The notes beneath the pieces are model-generated. The model saw nothing but the letters and a program-made list of their open reading frames with translations, had not been told where the DNA came from and did no database searches. Shown piece by piece: positions 42,319 to 48,841 of a stretch of 48,841 nt of DNA. This DNA comes from DASSTY01 sp035760645 (GTDB lineage: Bacteria; Gemmatimonadota; Gemmatimonadetes; Gemmatimonadales; GWC2-71-9). Each line of letters opens with the position of its first letter. The first letter of the stretch is position 1. The position numbers and the translations under genes were made by a program. The stretch covers positions 1 to 48,841 of the forward strand of contig DASTSO010000038.1 of assembly GCA_035760645.1 (NCBI GenBank), read 5' to 3'.

Positions 42319-42981
42319 ATGGTGGACGTTGCACGTGGCGGTCGGTGGAGACGGCGGGCGCTGCTCGTGGGCATGACATGGCTCGCTGCCTGTGGCGGCG
42401 ACACGTCGTCGACCGGCCCGGGCTACGACGGCGGGGGCGCCCCGAATCCGTTCGTGCAGCCGACCGGCGCCGCGTTCCGGCTGCCCGCCGGCGTCACGGT
42501 GCAGGGGCCGATGACCGGCATTCTCGCCTTCGGCAGCGCCCAGGGACCGTGCGGGAGCGCCGAGTCGGTCGGCCACGCGCTCGACCTCGTCCGGGTGTGC
42601 GTCACGCTGCACAATGCCACCGCCGCCGACACGGTCGTGGTCTTCCCCGCCGGCCTGATCCTAATGGCCCGGGACACCGCCACGCAGAACGGCACCCAGG
42701 TCGTGCCGGTGAGCGTGCGCGTGCCCGCGGGGCGCGACACGAGCTTCGTCTACTCGCTCTTCTGCGTCAACGAGCACCGGAGCGCGAGCAGCGACACGGA
42801 CACATTCACCTTCGGCCCCGTGTCGGATCACGCCGGCCTGCGCGAGATCATCGCGCTCGTCGCCGGCAAGTCGATCGACGACTCCGAGGCGGCGTACACC
42901 ATCCAGGACGCCGTCTGGAAGGTGAGCGACTGGGGCGGGCTCACGGACGAATCGCGGGCTGCCCTCCGCGCGCTGCCGTAG
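42319..42981 (+). CDS. Lipoprotein of unknown function
   Basis: 220 residues from ATG 42319 with AGGAG just upstream. The signal is RRALLVGMTWLAAC (lipobox LAAC) followed by a Gly/Asp/Ser linker. The mature domain is beta-rich: VRVCVTLHNATAADTVVVFP, AGLILMARDTATQNGTQVVP, SFVYSLFCVNEHRSASSDTD and FTFGPVSDHAGLREIIALVA. Four Cys in the mature part could form disulfides. No family is recognised with confidence; the shape resembles intracellular-proteinase-inhibitor-like (BsuPI) or DUF-type sandwich domains. It ends before a 28-bp bidirectional hairpin. Confidence 0.7.
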   Translation: MVDVARGGRWRRRALLVGMTWLAACGGDTSSTGPGYDGGGAPNPFVQPTGAAFRLPAGVTVQGPMTGILAFGSAQGPCGSAESVGHALDLVRVCVTLHNATAADTVVVFPAGLILMARDTATQNGTQVVPVSVRVPAGRDTSFVYSLFCVNEHRSASSDTDTFTFGPVSDHAGLREIIALVAGKSIDDSEAAYTIQDAVWKVSDWGGLTDESRAALRALP

Positions 42982-42992
42982 GCCGACGGTCT

Positions 42993-43051
42993 TCGCAAAC
43001 CAGAAACCCTCCGGGGCTCACGATGAGCCCCGGAGGGTTTCTGGTTTGCGA
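42993..43051. terminator. Bidirectional terminator with a 28-bp perfect stem
   Basis: Bases 42993-43020 pair perfectly with 43024-43051 around the loop CGA. It lies between two convergent lipoprotein genes, 12 bases after one stop and 11 before the other. Confidence 0.88.
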
Positions 43052-43061
43052 CCGCGCCGCC

Positions 43062-43658
43062 TCAGAAGTCGGGCGAGGGGACGACCGCCTTCTTCGAGTC
43101 GAACTGCCCGCTGATGGTGACCATCTTCGGCGAGTCGCCGTCCTGCGGGAACAGGGGCAGGCAGGCGAGCGTGGCGGTGAACTTCCCCTTCACGCGATCG
43201 CTCGAGGAGCTGGTGATCTCCAGCTCGCCGCCGGTGCCGGTGCACCAGTCGTCCTCCGCGTCACCATTGTAGAACTGGGCCATCACCCGGAAGTCTCCCG
43301 CCGAGGCTTCCGTCTCGCCGTCGAAGCCGTTGAAGAACGGATACTTGCCGACCGCCGGCTCCCCACCCTGATCGCGCCCGATGCCCACCCAGGCCTTCGG
43401 CTTCGGGTCCGTGTCGAGCAGGCCCAGGACGAGGGCGAAGCCGCCCTCGGTCGTGCCGTCGTCGCCGTCGCCGTAGTAGGCGCCGCCCGACAGGCTCATG
43501 GTGATGCCGCCGCTGACGGTCGCGCTGAAGCTGGTGCCGCCGGTGTTGCCGCCGTTGCCGTTGTCGCCGCCATCGCCGTTCGGGCCGGTCTTGTCGCCGC
43601 CGCAGGCACCGAGGAGGAGGGCCGCGGCGAGGCCGGCGATCAAATGACGTCCGCGCAT
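43062..43658 (-). CDS. Gly/Asp/Asn-rich lipoprotein of unknown function
   Basis: 198 residues from ATG 43658 with AAAGG upstream. The lipobox follows LIAGLAAALLLGAC. A 25-residue Gly/Asp/Asn linker leads to a beta domain: SFSATVSGGITMSLSGGAYY, GGFALVLGLLDTDPKPKAWV, VMAQFYNGDAEDDWCTGTGG, LEITSSSSDRVKGKFTATLA, KMVTISGQFDSKK. The pattern (a small secreted sandwich ending in a G-x-F-T-A-x-L and I-x-G-x-F strand pair) resembles DUF6252/lipocalin-like proteins, but I cannot name the family. Two Cys (WCTGTGG, LACLPLF) may pair. Confidence 0.7.
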   Translation of the reverse strand: MRGRHLIAGLAAALLLGACGGDKTGPNGDGGDNGNGGNTGGTSFSATVSGGITMSLSGGAYYGDGDDGTTEGGFALVLGLLDTDPKPKAWVGIGRDQGGEPAVGKYPFFNGFDGETEASAGDFRVMAQFYNGDAEDDWCTGTGGELEITSSSSDRVKGKFTATLACLPLFPQDGDSPKMVTISGQFDSKKAVVPSPDF

Positions 43659-43748
43659 CGATTGCCTTTCGCGTGAAGAGGTGAAGGAACGCCTCCGCGG
43701 TCCGGCGGAAACGCGCCGCAATCGTACCGCGCGCCGGGGCGCAGCGCG

Positions 43749-43812
43749 TGGGTCAAATGAACCACCGGCACGCAGCGCGATCGCGCGGCGTGCCGGTGGT
43801 ACTTCCGACCCA
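43749..43812. promoter_or_regulatory. Long interrupted palindrome between divergent lipoprotein genes
   Basis: Bases 43761-43780 are the reverse complement of 43781-43800 with one mismatch (43774/43787). Outside, TGGGTC (43749-43754) matches GACCCA (43807-43812). It lies about 90 bases from each start codon. It could be a shared operator or a hairpin. Confidence 0.6.
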
Positions 43813-43909
43813 TTCGCGTCCGCCGGCCGCCGGGTACCCTTCGCGCCACCTCGCGTCCATCCCGGGCGCGACGGGATTCACCCACACCATGCCCGAGGAA
43901 AGGAACGCG

Positions 43910-45364
43910 ATGCGCTCAGTGAGGAGAACCGTCGTGTGCGCGGCGACGCTCGGCCTCGCCCCGCTCGCCGGCGGCGCCTGCGGCGACGGGACGACGGGGG
44001 CGAGTGACACGACGGCGCCGACCGTGCGGCTCACCGCCCCGGCGGCCGGCGACGTGCGGGGCTCGGTGACCGTCGCGGCCGCGGCCGACGACGACGTCGG
44101 GGTGGCCGGCGTGCTGTTCCAGCTCGACGGCCAGCCCCTCGGCGCCGAGGACACGGCGGCGCCGTATGCGACGACCTGGGACGCGGCCGCGGCGGTGCCG
44201 GGACCGCATACCCTCACCGCGGTCGCGCGCGACGCGGCGGGGAACCGGACCACGAGCGCCGCCGTCGCCGTGACCGTGGTTCGCGACGCGACGACCGGCA
44301 CGATCCGCGTCGTGGTGGCGACCACCGGCGGCGTGCCCGATCCCGACGGCTACGCGGTCGCGCTCGACGGCGGGACTCCGCGAGCGGTCGCCGCGAACGG
44401 CACGATCGAGTTCGCCTCGGCGGCCGCCGGGGCGCACACGCTCGGGCTCGCTGGGCTCGCGCCCAACTGTCGCGTCGAGGGCGAGCACCCGCGGACGGTG
44501 GCGGTGACGGCCGGCGCGGTCGCGGAGGTCGCGGTGACGGTCCGCTGCCCGACCGGCGGCGGGGCCGGGTTGATCGCCTATGCGACGGACAAGGACGGCG
44601 ACTACGAGATCTACGTGGCCGATGTCGACGGCGGGGAGCCGCGCCGGCTGACGCAGAGCGCCGGCGACGACCTGAATCCCGTCTGGTCCCCGGACGGCAC
44701 GAAGATCGCCTTCGCGTCGTACCGCGACGGAGCGACGAACGCGGAGATCTACGTCGCCGAGGCCGATGGATCGAACCCACGGCGGCTCACCAACGATTCC
44801 GGTCGCGACTGGGAGCCGGCGTGGTCGCCCGACGGAACGAAGATCGCCTTCAGCTCCCAGCGCGACGGCAACTTCGAGCTCTACGTGATGAACGCCGACG
44901 GCACCGACCAGGTCCGGCTGACCAACACCTCGGCGCAGGAGGCCACGCCCGTCTGGTCGCCGGACGGCAGCCGCATCGCCTTCGAGTACCTCGGCACCGG
45001 CAGCGGCGACATCTACGTCATGGCCGCCGACGGCAGCAACCGCCAGCGGCTCACGACGAGCGGCAGCATGGATGCCCTGCCCGCCTGGTCACCCGACGGC
45101 ACGCGCCTCGCCTTCGCGAGCGAACGGGACGGTATCGGCAACTTCGAGATCTACGTGATGAACGCCGACGGATCGAGCCAGACGCGGCTCACGAACTCGC
45201 CCGCCGAAGACTATGGCGCCGGCTGGTCCCCGGACGGAACGCGGCTGGTGTTCGTCAGCCACCGCGATGGGACCCCGAAACTCTGGATGATGAACGCGGA
45301 CGGCTCCGCCGCAGTGCTGTGGATGGACGCAGCGGGCGCCGAGGATCCGGCCTGGCACCCCTGA
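43910..45364 (+). CDS. Exported protein with Ig-like domain and WD40-like beta-propeller, paralog B
   Basis: 484 residues from ATG 43910, with GAGGAAAGGA upstream. The signal VVCAATLGLAPLAGGAC has a weaker lipobox than paralog A. The Ig-like domain (TTAPTVRLTAPAAGDVRGSV; DDVGVAGVLFQLDGQPLGAE; TLTAVARDAAGNRTTS) and the short domain (GGVPDPDGYAVALDGGTPRA; NCRVEGEHPRTVAVTAGAVA) align along their length with the gene at 40777. The propeller has about six repeats (WSPDGTKIAFASYRDG; EIYVAEADGSNPRRLT; FELYVMNADGTDQVRLTN). A duplication separated the two copies, with two unrelated lipoprotein genes now lying between them. It is probably surface-exposed. Confidence 0.86.
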   Translation: MRSVRRTVVCAATLGLAPLAGGACGDGTTGASDTTAPTVRLTAPAAGDVRGSVTVAAAADDDVGVAGVLFQLDGQPLGAEDTAAPYATTWDAAAAVPGPHTLTAVARDAAGNRTTSAAVAVTVVRDATTGTIRVVVATTGGVPDPDGYAVALDGGTPRAVAANGTIEFASAAAGAHTLGLAGLAPNCRVEGEHPRTVAVTAGAVAEVAVTVRCPTGGGAGLIAYATDKDGDYEIYVADVDGGEPRRLTQSAGDDLNPVWSPDGTKIAFASYRDGATNAEIYVAEADGSNPRRLTNDSGRDWEPAWSPDGTKIAFSSQRDGNFELYVMNADGTDQVRLTNTSAQEATPVWSPDGSRIAFEYLGTGSGDIYVMAADGSNRQRLTTSGSMDALPAWSPDGTRLAFASERDGIGNFEIYVMNADGSSQTRLTNSPAEDYGAGWSPDGTRLVFVSHRDGTPKLWMMNADGSAAVLWMDAAGAEDPAWHP

Positions 45365-45368
45365 TAGC

Positions 45369-45703
45369 GTGAGCCTCACCGCGCTGCCGGGCGGCGCCGT
45401 GAGCGGCACCGTCACGCTGACCGGGCTCGCCGCCACCAGCCGGATCAGGGGGGCGATCTCGTGGCGCTGACGGTGATCGAGGGCTATCTGAAGGCCTCGC
45501 TCTACACCGCCGACCTCGACGGCGCCCACCTGACGCGGCTCACCGATCCCGCGCTCGGAGTCTACGGGGCGGTCTGGTCGCCCGACGGCACCCGCCTCGC
45601 CTTCGTCGAGGACTACGACGTGGTGATCCTGACGCCGGCCGGCGGCGAGCGGACCGTCATCGACCTCCCGAAGGACGTGACGACGGTGGACTGGCGGAAG
45701 TGA
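45369..45703 (+). pseudogene. Fragment of a third propeller protein
   Basis: The frame from GTG 45461 gives 80 residues, including LKASLYTADLDGAHLTRLTD and VWSPDGTRLAFVEDYDVVIL, one to two blades of the same PD40 propeller, with no signal peptide. Just upstream, GTG 45369 opens another frame (SLTALPGGAVSGTVTLTGLA) that stops at 45470, so the two pieces are in different frames. This looks like a decayed or frame-shifted C-terminal remnant of a third paralog. AGGGGGGCG seven bases before GTG 45461 means that short expression cannot be excluded. Confidence 0.55.
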
Positions 45704-45727
45704 AGCAGTGACGGAGAGAGCGGCGGC

Positions 45728-48652
45728 TCAGGGCAGGCCCTCGAGCCGCCGCCGAACCTCGGGGTCGGCGGTGCGCCACGCGGCGCGCGCGTAGGCGGCG
45801 TAGGCCGCCGCGCTGTCGCGCCGGCCGGTTCGCTGGAAGAGCCGCGCCAGGCGCCAGTCGAGCTCGCTGTGGGGGACGTAGCGGCCCATGCCGTCGAGCG
45901 AGGCGCCGTACGCGGCGCGCAGCACCCGCTCGGCGTCGGCCCAGCGGCCGAGGTGCTCGTAGGCCGTCGCGAGCTCGAGGTTGGTGCGGGTCCAGCCGTT
46001 CGGGCCCCAGAGCGCGGCCTCGAACTCGCGCGCCGCGTCGGCCCAGCGGCCGGCCCGCGCGTGGACGAGGCCGCGCACGTGGCGGTGCGTGCGCCAGTCG
46101 CGGGCGTAGTAGCTGAGCCCGCCCACCCGCTCGAGCGAGTCGGCGAGCAGGCGCAGGCGCAGCGTGTCGCCGCTGCCGGCGTAGGCGTCCGCCTCCACGG
46201 CGTGGTGCCAGGCGAAGCCGCGGGCGCGGAAGCCCACGCCCTGCAGCGGTGAGGTGCGGGTGCGCACGTCCTCCCAGCCGTGGGCCGGCTGCGCCGCGTA
46301 GCGTGTCAGCTCGCTCCAGGCGCCGAGCCGGCCGAGGTGGTCGAAGTTCATCAGCCGGATCCAGACCTGGTCCGGCGCCTCCGCCTCCCAGCGCTCGACC
46401 GCACGCCGGGCCGCGCGGAACTGCCCCCGTTCGCGCGCGAGCAGGATCTGGAGGTCCCGGGCATCCGCGCGCCGCTCGGCGTCGGCGCTGCGGCTCAGCG
46501 CGGCGATCGCCGTATCGGCCTCGGCGAACCGGCGGGCGGCGAGCAGCAGGCGACCTTCGTCGAGCGTGTGGCGCGCCGTGTCGCCGGCGAGCAGGGCGGC
46601 CTGCCGCGCCGCGTCGAGCGCGGCGGCGAAGCGGCCCTGCATGGCCAGCGCGCCCATGAGCTCGCGCCAGCCGGCCTCCGCCTGCGGCTGGAGCGCGATG
46701 GCGCGCCGTGCCGCCGCTTCGGCGCCCGCGGCATCGCCGCGCTGGCCGCGCACGCTCGCCAGGGTGCGCCACAGTTGGCAGGCGGTGCAGCCGGTCCGCG
46801 CCGCCCCGGCCGCGGTGTCCGTCGCGGCGAGCTGCGCGACGAGCAGCGACTCCGCCGCGCCGAAGCGCCCGTGGAGGACGTAGATGCGCGTGAGGAGGTC
46901 GCGGCCGCGGGGATCGCGCGGATAGCGCTCGGCGAGGGTGCGCGCGACGAACTCGCTGCGCGCGTGCTCGCCGGCGTAGAACGCCTCCCAGACCTGCGCC
47001 TCGAGCCGGTCGCGCTCGTTCATGCGGTCGCGCACGCGCTCGAGCCGCGGGGCCAGGTGGCGGTCGGCGACCTCGCGCTCGTCGTGCATGACCGCGAGCA
47101 CGTAGCGCGCGTGCAGCGCGCTCACGAAGTTCGAATCGAGCGCGAGCGCGGCGTCGAGCTCCCGGCGCGTGCTCGCGTCGTCGCCGGCCGCGGCGGCGGC
47201 CTGCGCCCGGACGAAGTGCTCGTAGGCCTGGACACTCGCGGTCTCGAGGTCCACGAGCCGGGCGCCGCTGCCGTGGGCGCCCACGACGCTCAGCAGCCCC
47301 GCCGCCGCCTGGTCGGCGAGGGCGAGGGGGTTGGCGGCCTCGAGGGTGAGGGTCCGGGCGACCTGGCCGCTCCGGGCATCGAGCACGCTGAGGTCGAGGC
47401 GGAGGCCGTCGGCATTCCGGCCGATGAGGCCCGCGGCCACCCACGACGCGCCGGCCCGGCGGCCCAGGAACGCCAGCGCCGGGAGGTCGAAGCTGCCCGC
47501 CGCCCCGTGGAGCAGCTGCAGGCGCTCGGGCGGAATGACCTCGACGTCCGGCACCCGGGCCAGTTGATCGCTGATCATCCGCGGCAGCCCCGCGTCGAGC
47601 CACTGCGTCGCCGAGTCGGCTCCGGGCGCGGCGATCGCCACGATCGCCACCCCCGGCCGCTCGGCCGCTGCCGCCGCCTCGGCCGGCAGGGCGCCCTCGG
47701 AGGGCCGCAGCCACAGCCCGCCCGCCAGCAGCGCGGCCACGATGGCGGCGAGACTCCAGCGGGCCCGCCGCTGCAGCCGCCGCTCGTCGCGCGGCCCGCG
47801 CCGGCCGGCCGGCCGCTCGACCACCGGCGGCTCGACCACCGGCGACTCGACCACCGGCGACTCGGCCACCGGCGACTCGGCCACCAGCGGCATCTCGGCG
47901 GTCACCCCGTCGATCGGCACCGAGGCGGCGATCGTGCGGGCGAGCGCCTGCACCTCGGTCGGGGGCGGGCGGTCGCACTCGCGCTCGTAGTGCGCGGCCC
48001 ACTCGTCGTAGGCGGCGAGCGCCCGGCGGCGGGCGCCGGCCGTCTCCGGCCCCGAGAGCGCGCGGAGCAGATGCAGCGCGGCGCGCTCGGAGCAGGGGTC
48101 GGCGGCGAGCCAGCGGCGCGCCACCACCTCGTATTCGCCCCACGCCTCCGCTGCGGCGAGCTCCCGGGCGCGCGCCGCACAACTCGTCAGATGGAGCCCC
48201 TCGAGCTCCCGGCGCTCGCCGTCCACCCAGCGCTCGAACGAGACCGAGCCCTCGACGTACACCCCTGGCAGAAACGCCCCGCCGTACGCGGCGAGCGCCC
48301 GCGCGTGGTCGCCGGCGCGGGCGGCCGCGGCGAAGACCCGCGCGTCCACCACGAGCGGGGCGTCGGGCGCCAGCGCCACCTCCGCCTGCCGCCCGGTGAT
48401 CGCGTCGCGACCCAGCACCCGGCGCAGGTGCGAGAGGGTGTCGTTGAGCGAGTGCCGAGCCCGTGCTTCGTCGCTGTCGCCCCAGAACATCTCGAGCAGC
48501 GCCGCCCGCGACAGCGGGCGGTCGGCCAGGGCGAGCACCGCGAGGACCGCCAGCTTCTTCCGCCGCGAGGCGAGCGAGGGCTCCTCGCGCCCCGCGGCGT
48601 CGGCGAGCTGGAGCCGCCCCAGGGTGGTGAGATACAACCTGTTGTCCGACAA
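45728..48652 (-). CDS. Membrane-anchored SARP/BTAD transcriptional regulator with C-terminal TPR domain
   Basis: About 974 residues from TTG 48652; the start is uncertain because no ATG or GTG lies close to the domain. Residues 5-100 are an OmpR-type winged helix (LTTLGRLQLAD; SLASRRKKLAVLAVLALADR; SLNDTLSHLRRVLG). Residues 105-235 are a BTAD helical-repeat domain (ALAAYGGAFLPGVYVEGSVS; FERWVDGERRELE). Then come a Pro/Val/Glu/Ser repeat linker, one membrane helix (about 299-316, WSLAAIVAALLAGGLWL), an external FlgO/TolB-like domain (GLPRMISDQLARVPDVEVIP) and about 450 residues of TPRs. The topology is like CadC/ToxR: DNA binding inside, sensing outside. It is next to the propeller lipoproteins. 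Confidence 0.85.
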   Translation of the reverse strand: MSDNRLYLTTLGRLQLADAAGREEPSLASRRKKLAVLAVLALADRPLSRAALLEMFWGDSDEARARHSLNDTLSHLRRVLGRDAITGRQAEVALAPDAPLVVDARVFAAAARAGDHARALAAYGGAFLPGVYVEGSVSFERWVDGERRELEGLHLTSCAARARELAAAEAWGEYEVVARRWLAADPCSERAALHLLRALSGPETAGARRRALAAYDEWAAHYERECDRPPPTEVQALARTIAASVPIDGVTAEMPLVAESPVAESPVVESPVVEPPVVERPAGRRGPRDERRLQRRARWSLAAIVAALLAGGLWLRPSEGALPAEAAAAAERPGVAIVAIAAPGADSATQWLDAGLPRMISDQLARVPDVEVIPPERLQLLHGAAGSFDLPALAFLGRRAGASWVAAGLIGRNADGLRLDLSVLDARSGQVARTLTLEAANPLALADQAAAGLLSVVGAHGSGARLVDLETASVQAYEHFVRAQAAAAAGDDASTRRELDAALALDSNFVSALHARYVLAVMHDEREVADRHLAPRLERVRDRMNERDRLEAQVWEAFYAGEHARSEFVARTLAERYPRDPRGRDLLTRIYVLHGRFGAAESLLVAQLAATDTAAGAARTGCTACQLWRTLASVRGQRGDAAGAEAAARRAIALQPQAEAGWRELMGALAMQGRFAAALDAARQAALLAGDTARHTLDEGRLLLAARRFAEADTAIAALSRSADAERRADARDLQILLARERGQFRAARRAVERWEAEAPDQVWIRLMNFDHLGRLGAWSELTRYAAQPAHGWEDVRTRTSPLQGVGFRARGFAWHHAVEADAYAGSGDTLRLRLLADSLERVGGLSYYARDWRTHRHVRGLVHARAGRWADAAREFEAALWGPNGWTRTNLELATAYEHLGRWADAERVLRAAYGASLDGMGRYVPHSELDWRLARLFQRTGRRDSAAAYAAYARAAWRTADPEVRRRLEGLP
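47821..47895 (-). repeat. Tandem 15-bp repeat in the regulator's juxtamembrane linker
   Basis: Four units close to CCACCGGCGACTCGR plus a degenerate fifth encode a V-x-E-S/P-P repeat between the BTAD domain and the membrane helix. Unit gain or loss would change linker length by five residues. Confidence 0.75.
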
Positions 48653-48841
48653 GCTGTTGACTTTGTTGGGGCCGGGATGATGCGGGCGCCTACCTTCCGC
48701 CCACGCTTCGGATGAAAGTAGCCGGACGCCGGTGGGTCGTGCCACTTCGCGCAGGGGCACGACTCGCCGCCGCCGTCCGGTTCGGACCCCGACCCGAGAA
48801 CGCCACGTGGCACTGTTCAGCGACCACCCAGCTTCCCGCCG
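48653..48841. promoter_or_regulatory. Region upstream of the SARP gene, with a promoter facing out of the window
   Basis: TACTTT on the minus strand (48720-48715) could serve the SARP gene. On the plus strand TACCTTCCGCCCA (48691-48703) is identical over 13 bases to the box before the ECF sigma gene. A plus-strand frame from ATG 48712 stays open to the window edge (43 codons), and a GTG at 48807 gives another; neither can be identified. Confidence 0.4.

Noticed and set aside
48712..48841. Partial gene from ATG 48712 running off the window
   Set aside because: Only 43 codons are visible, with no ribosome-binding site and no recognisable domain; kept as a note in the upstream-region entry.

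Overview
This is a very GC-rich, gene-dense bacterial chromosome segment with 42 protein-coding loci (one cut by the window edge, one a probable remnant). There is no rRNA, tRNA, CRISPR array, transposase, phage or plasmid gene. The gene set suggests a member of the Gemmatimonadota: many secreted TPR proteins and lipoproteins, WD40-like propeller lipoproteins, a membrane-anchored SARP/BTAD regulator, a CHAT protein beside an ECF sigma factor, DUF1206, DUF4870 and bacilliredoxin genes, and AT-poor promoters with a TAnnTT -10 box. That assignment is inference from gene content; no 16S gene is present to settle it.

Layout. 1-1.5 kb: DUF4440 lipoprotein, PaaI-type thioesterase, HNH endonuclease. 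1.6-5.4 kb: one very large multifunctional 2-oxoglutarate enzyme (Kgd type). 5.5-8.4 kb: PEBP protein, GlpD, methyltransferase. 8.5-12.8 kb: the fadI-fadJ beta-oxidation operon and a convergent AraC regulator. 12.9-18.1 kb: epimerase and SMP-30-like lipoprotein pair, PLP decarboxylase and Rieske oxygenase pair, histone-H1-like protein. 18.2-24.9 kb: bacilliredoxin, SPOR lipoprotein, two small membrane protein genes, topoisomerase IB, proline dehydrogenase, RsgA. 24.9-28 kb: MazG, PfpI, an amidohydrolase. 28.3-33.6 kb: an operon-like run of three paralogous secreted TPR proteins around an S41 PDZ protease. 33.7-35.8 kb: a fused alpha/beta 2-oxoacid dehydrogenase E1. 36-40.3 kb: ECF sigma factor, transmembrane zinc-finger anti-sigma factor and a convergent extracytoplasmic TPR-CHAT caspase-like protein. 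40.4-48.8 kb: DUF4870, two paralogous Ig/propeller lipoproteins, two orphan lipoproteins, a propeller remnant and a membrane SARP-TPR regulator.

Central metabolism dominates the first half (2-oxoglutarate, fatty acids, glycerol-3-phosphate, proline). The second half is mostly envelope and signalling. Genes are tightly packed. Five junctions use the same GTGA stop/start overlap, and several convergent pairs overlap at their ends.

The most unusual content is non-coding. Three copies of a dispersed element (6033-6149, 24848-24963, 25826-25970) each carry a conserved core of about 47 bp flanked by inverted arrays of heptamers of the CCCTAGY/CCCTCGT type. The period of seven and the CTAG palindrome place stop codons in every frame on both strands. 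Two of the copies supply the stop codons of convergent gene pairs, and one adds a tail to the PEBP protein and ends GlpD. Other points of interest are leaderless promoters with a shared GAACCGGG / TAnCTT layout, a recurrent hairpin plus CAACGAGGA leader, and back-to-back perfect palindromes at 28004-28079.
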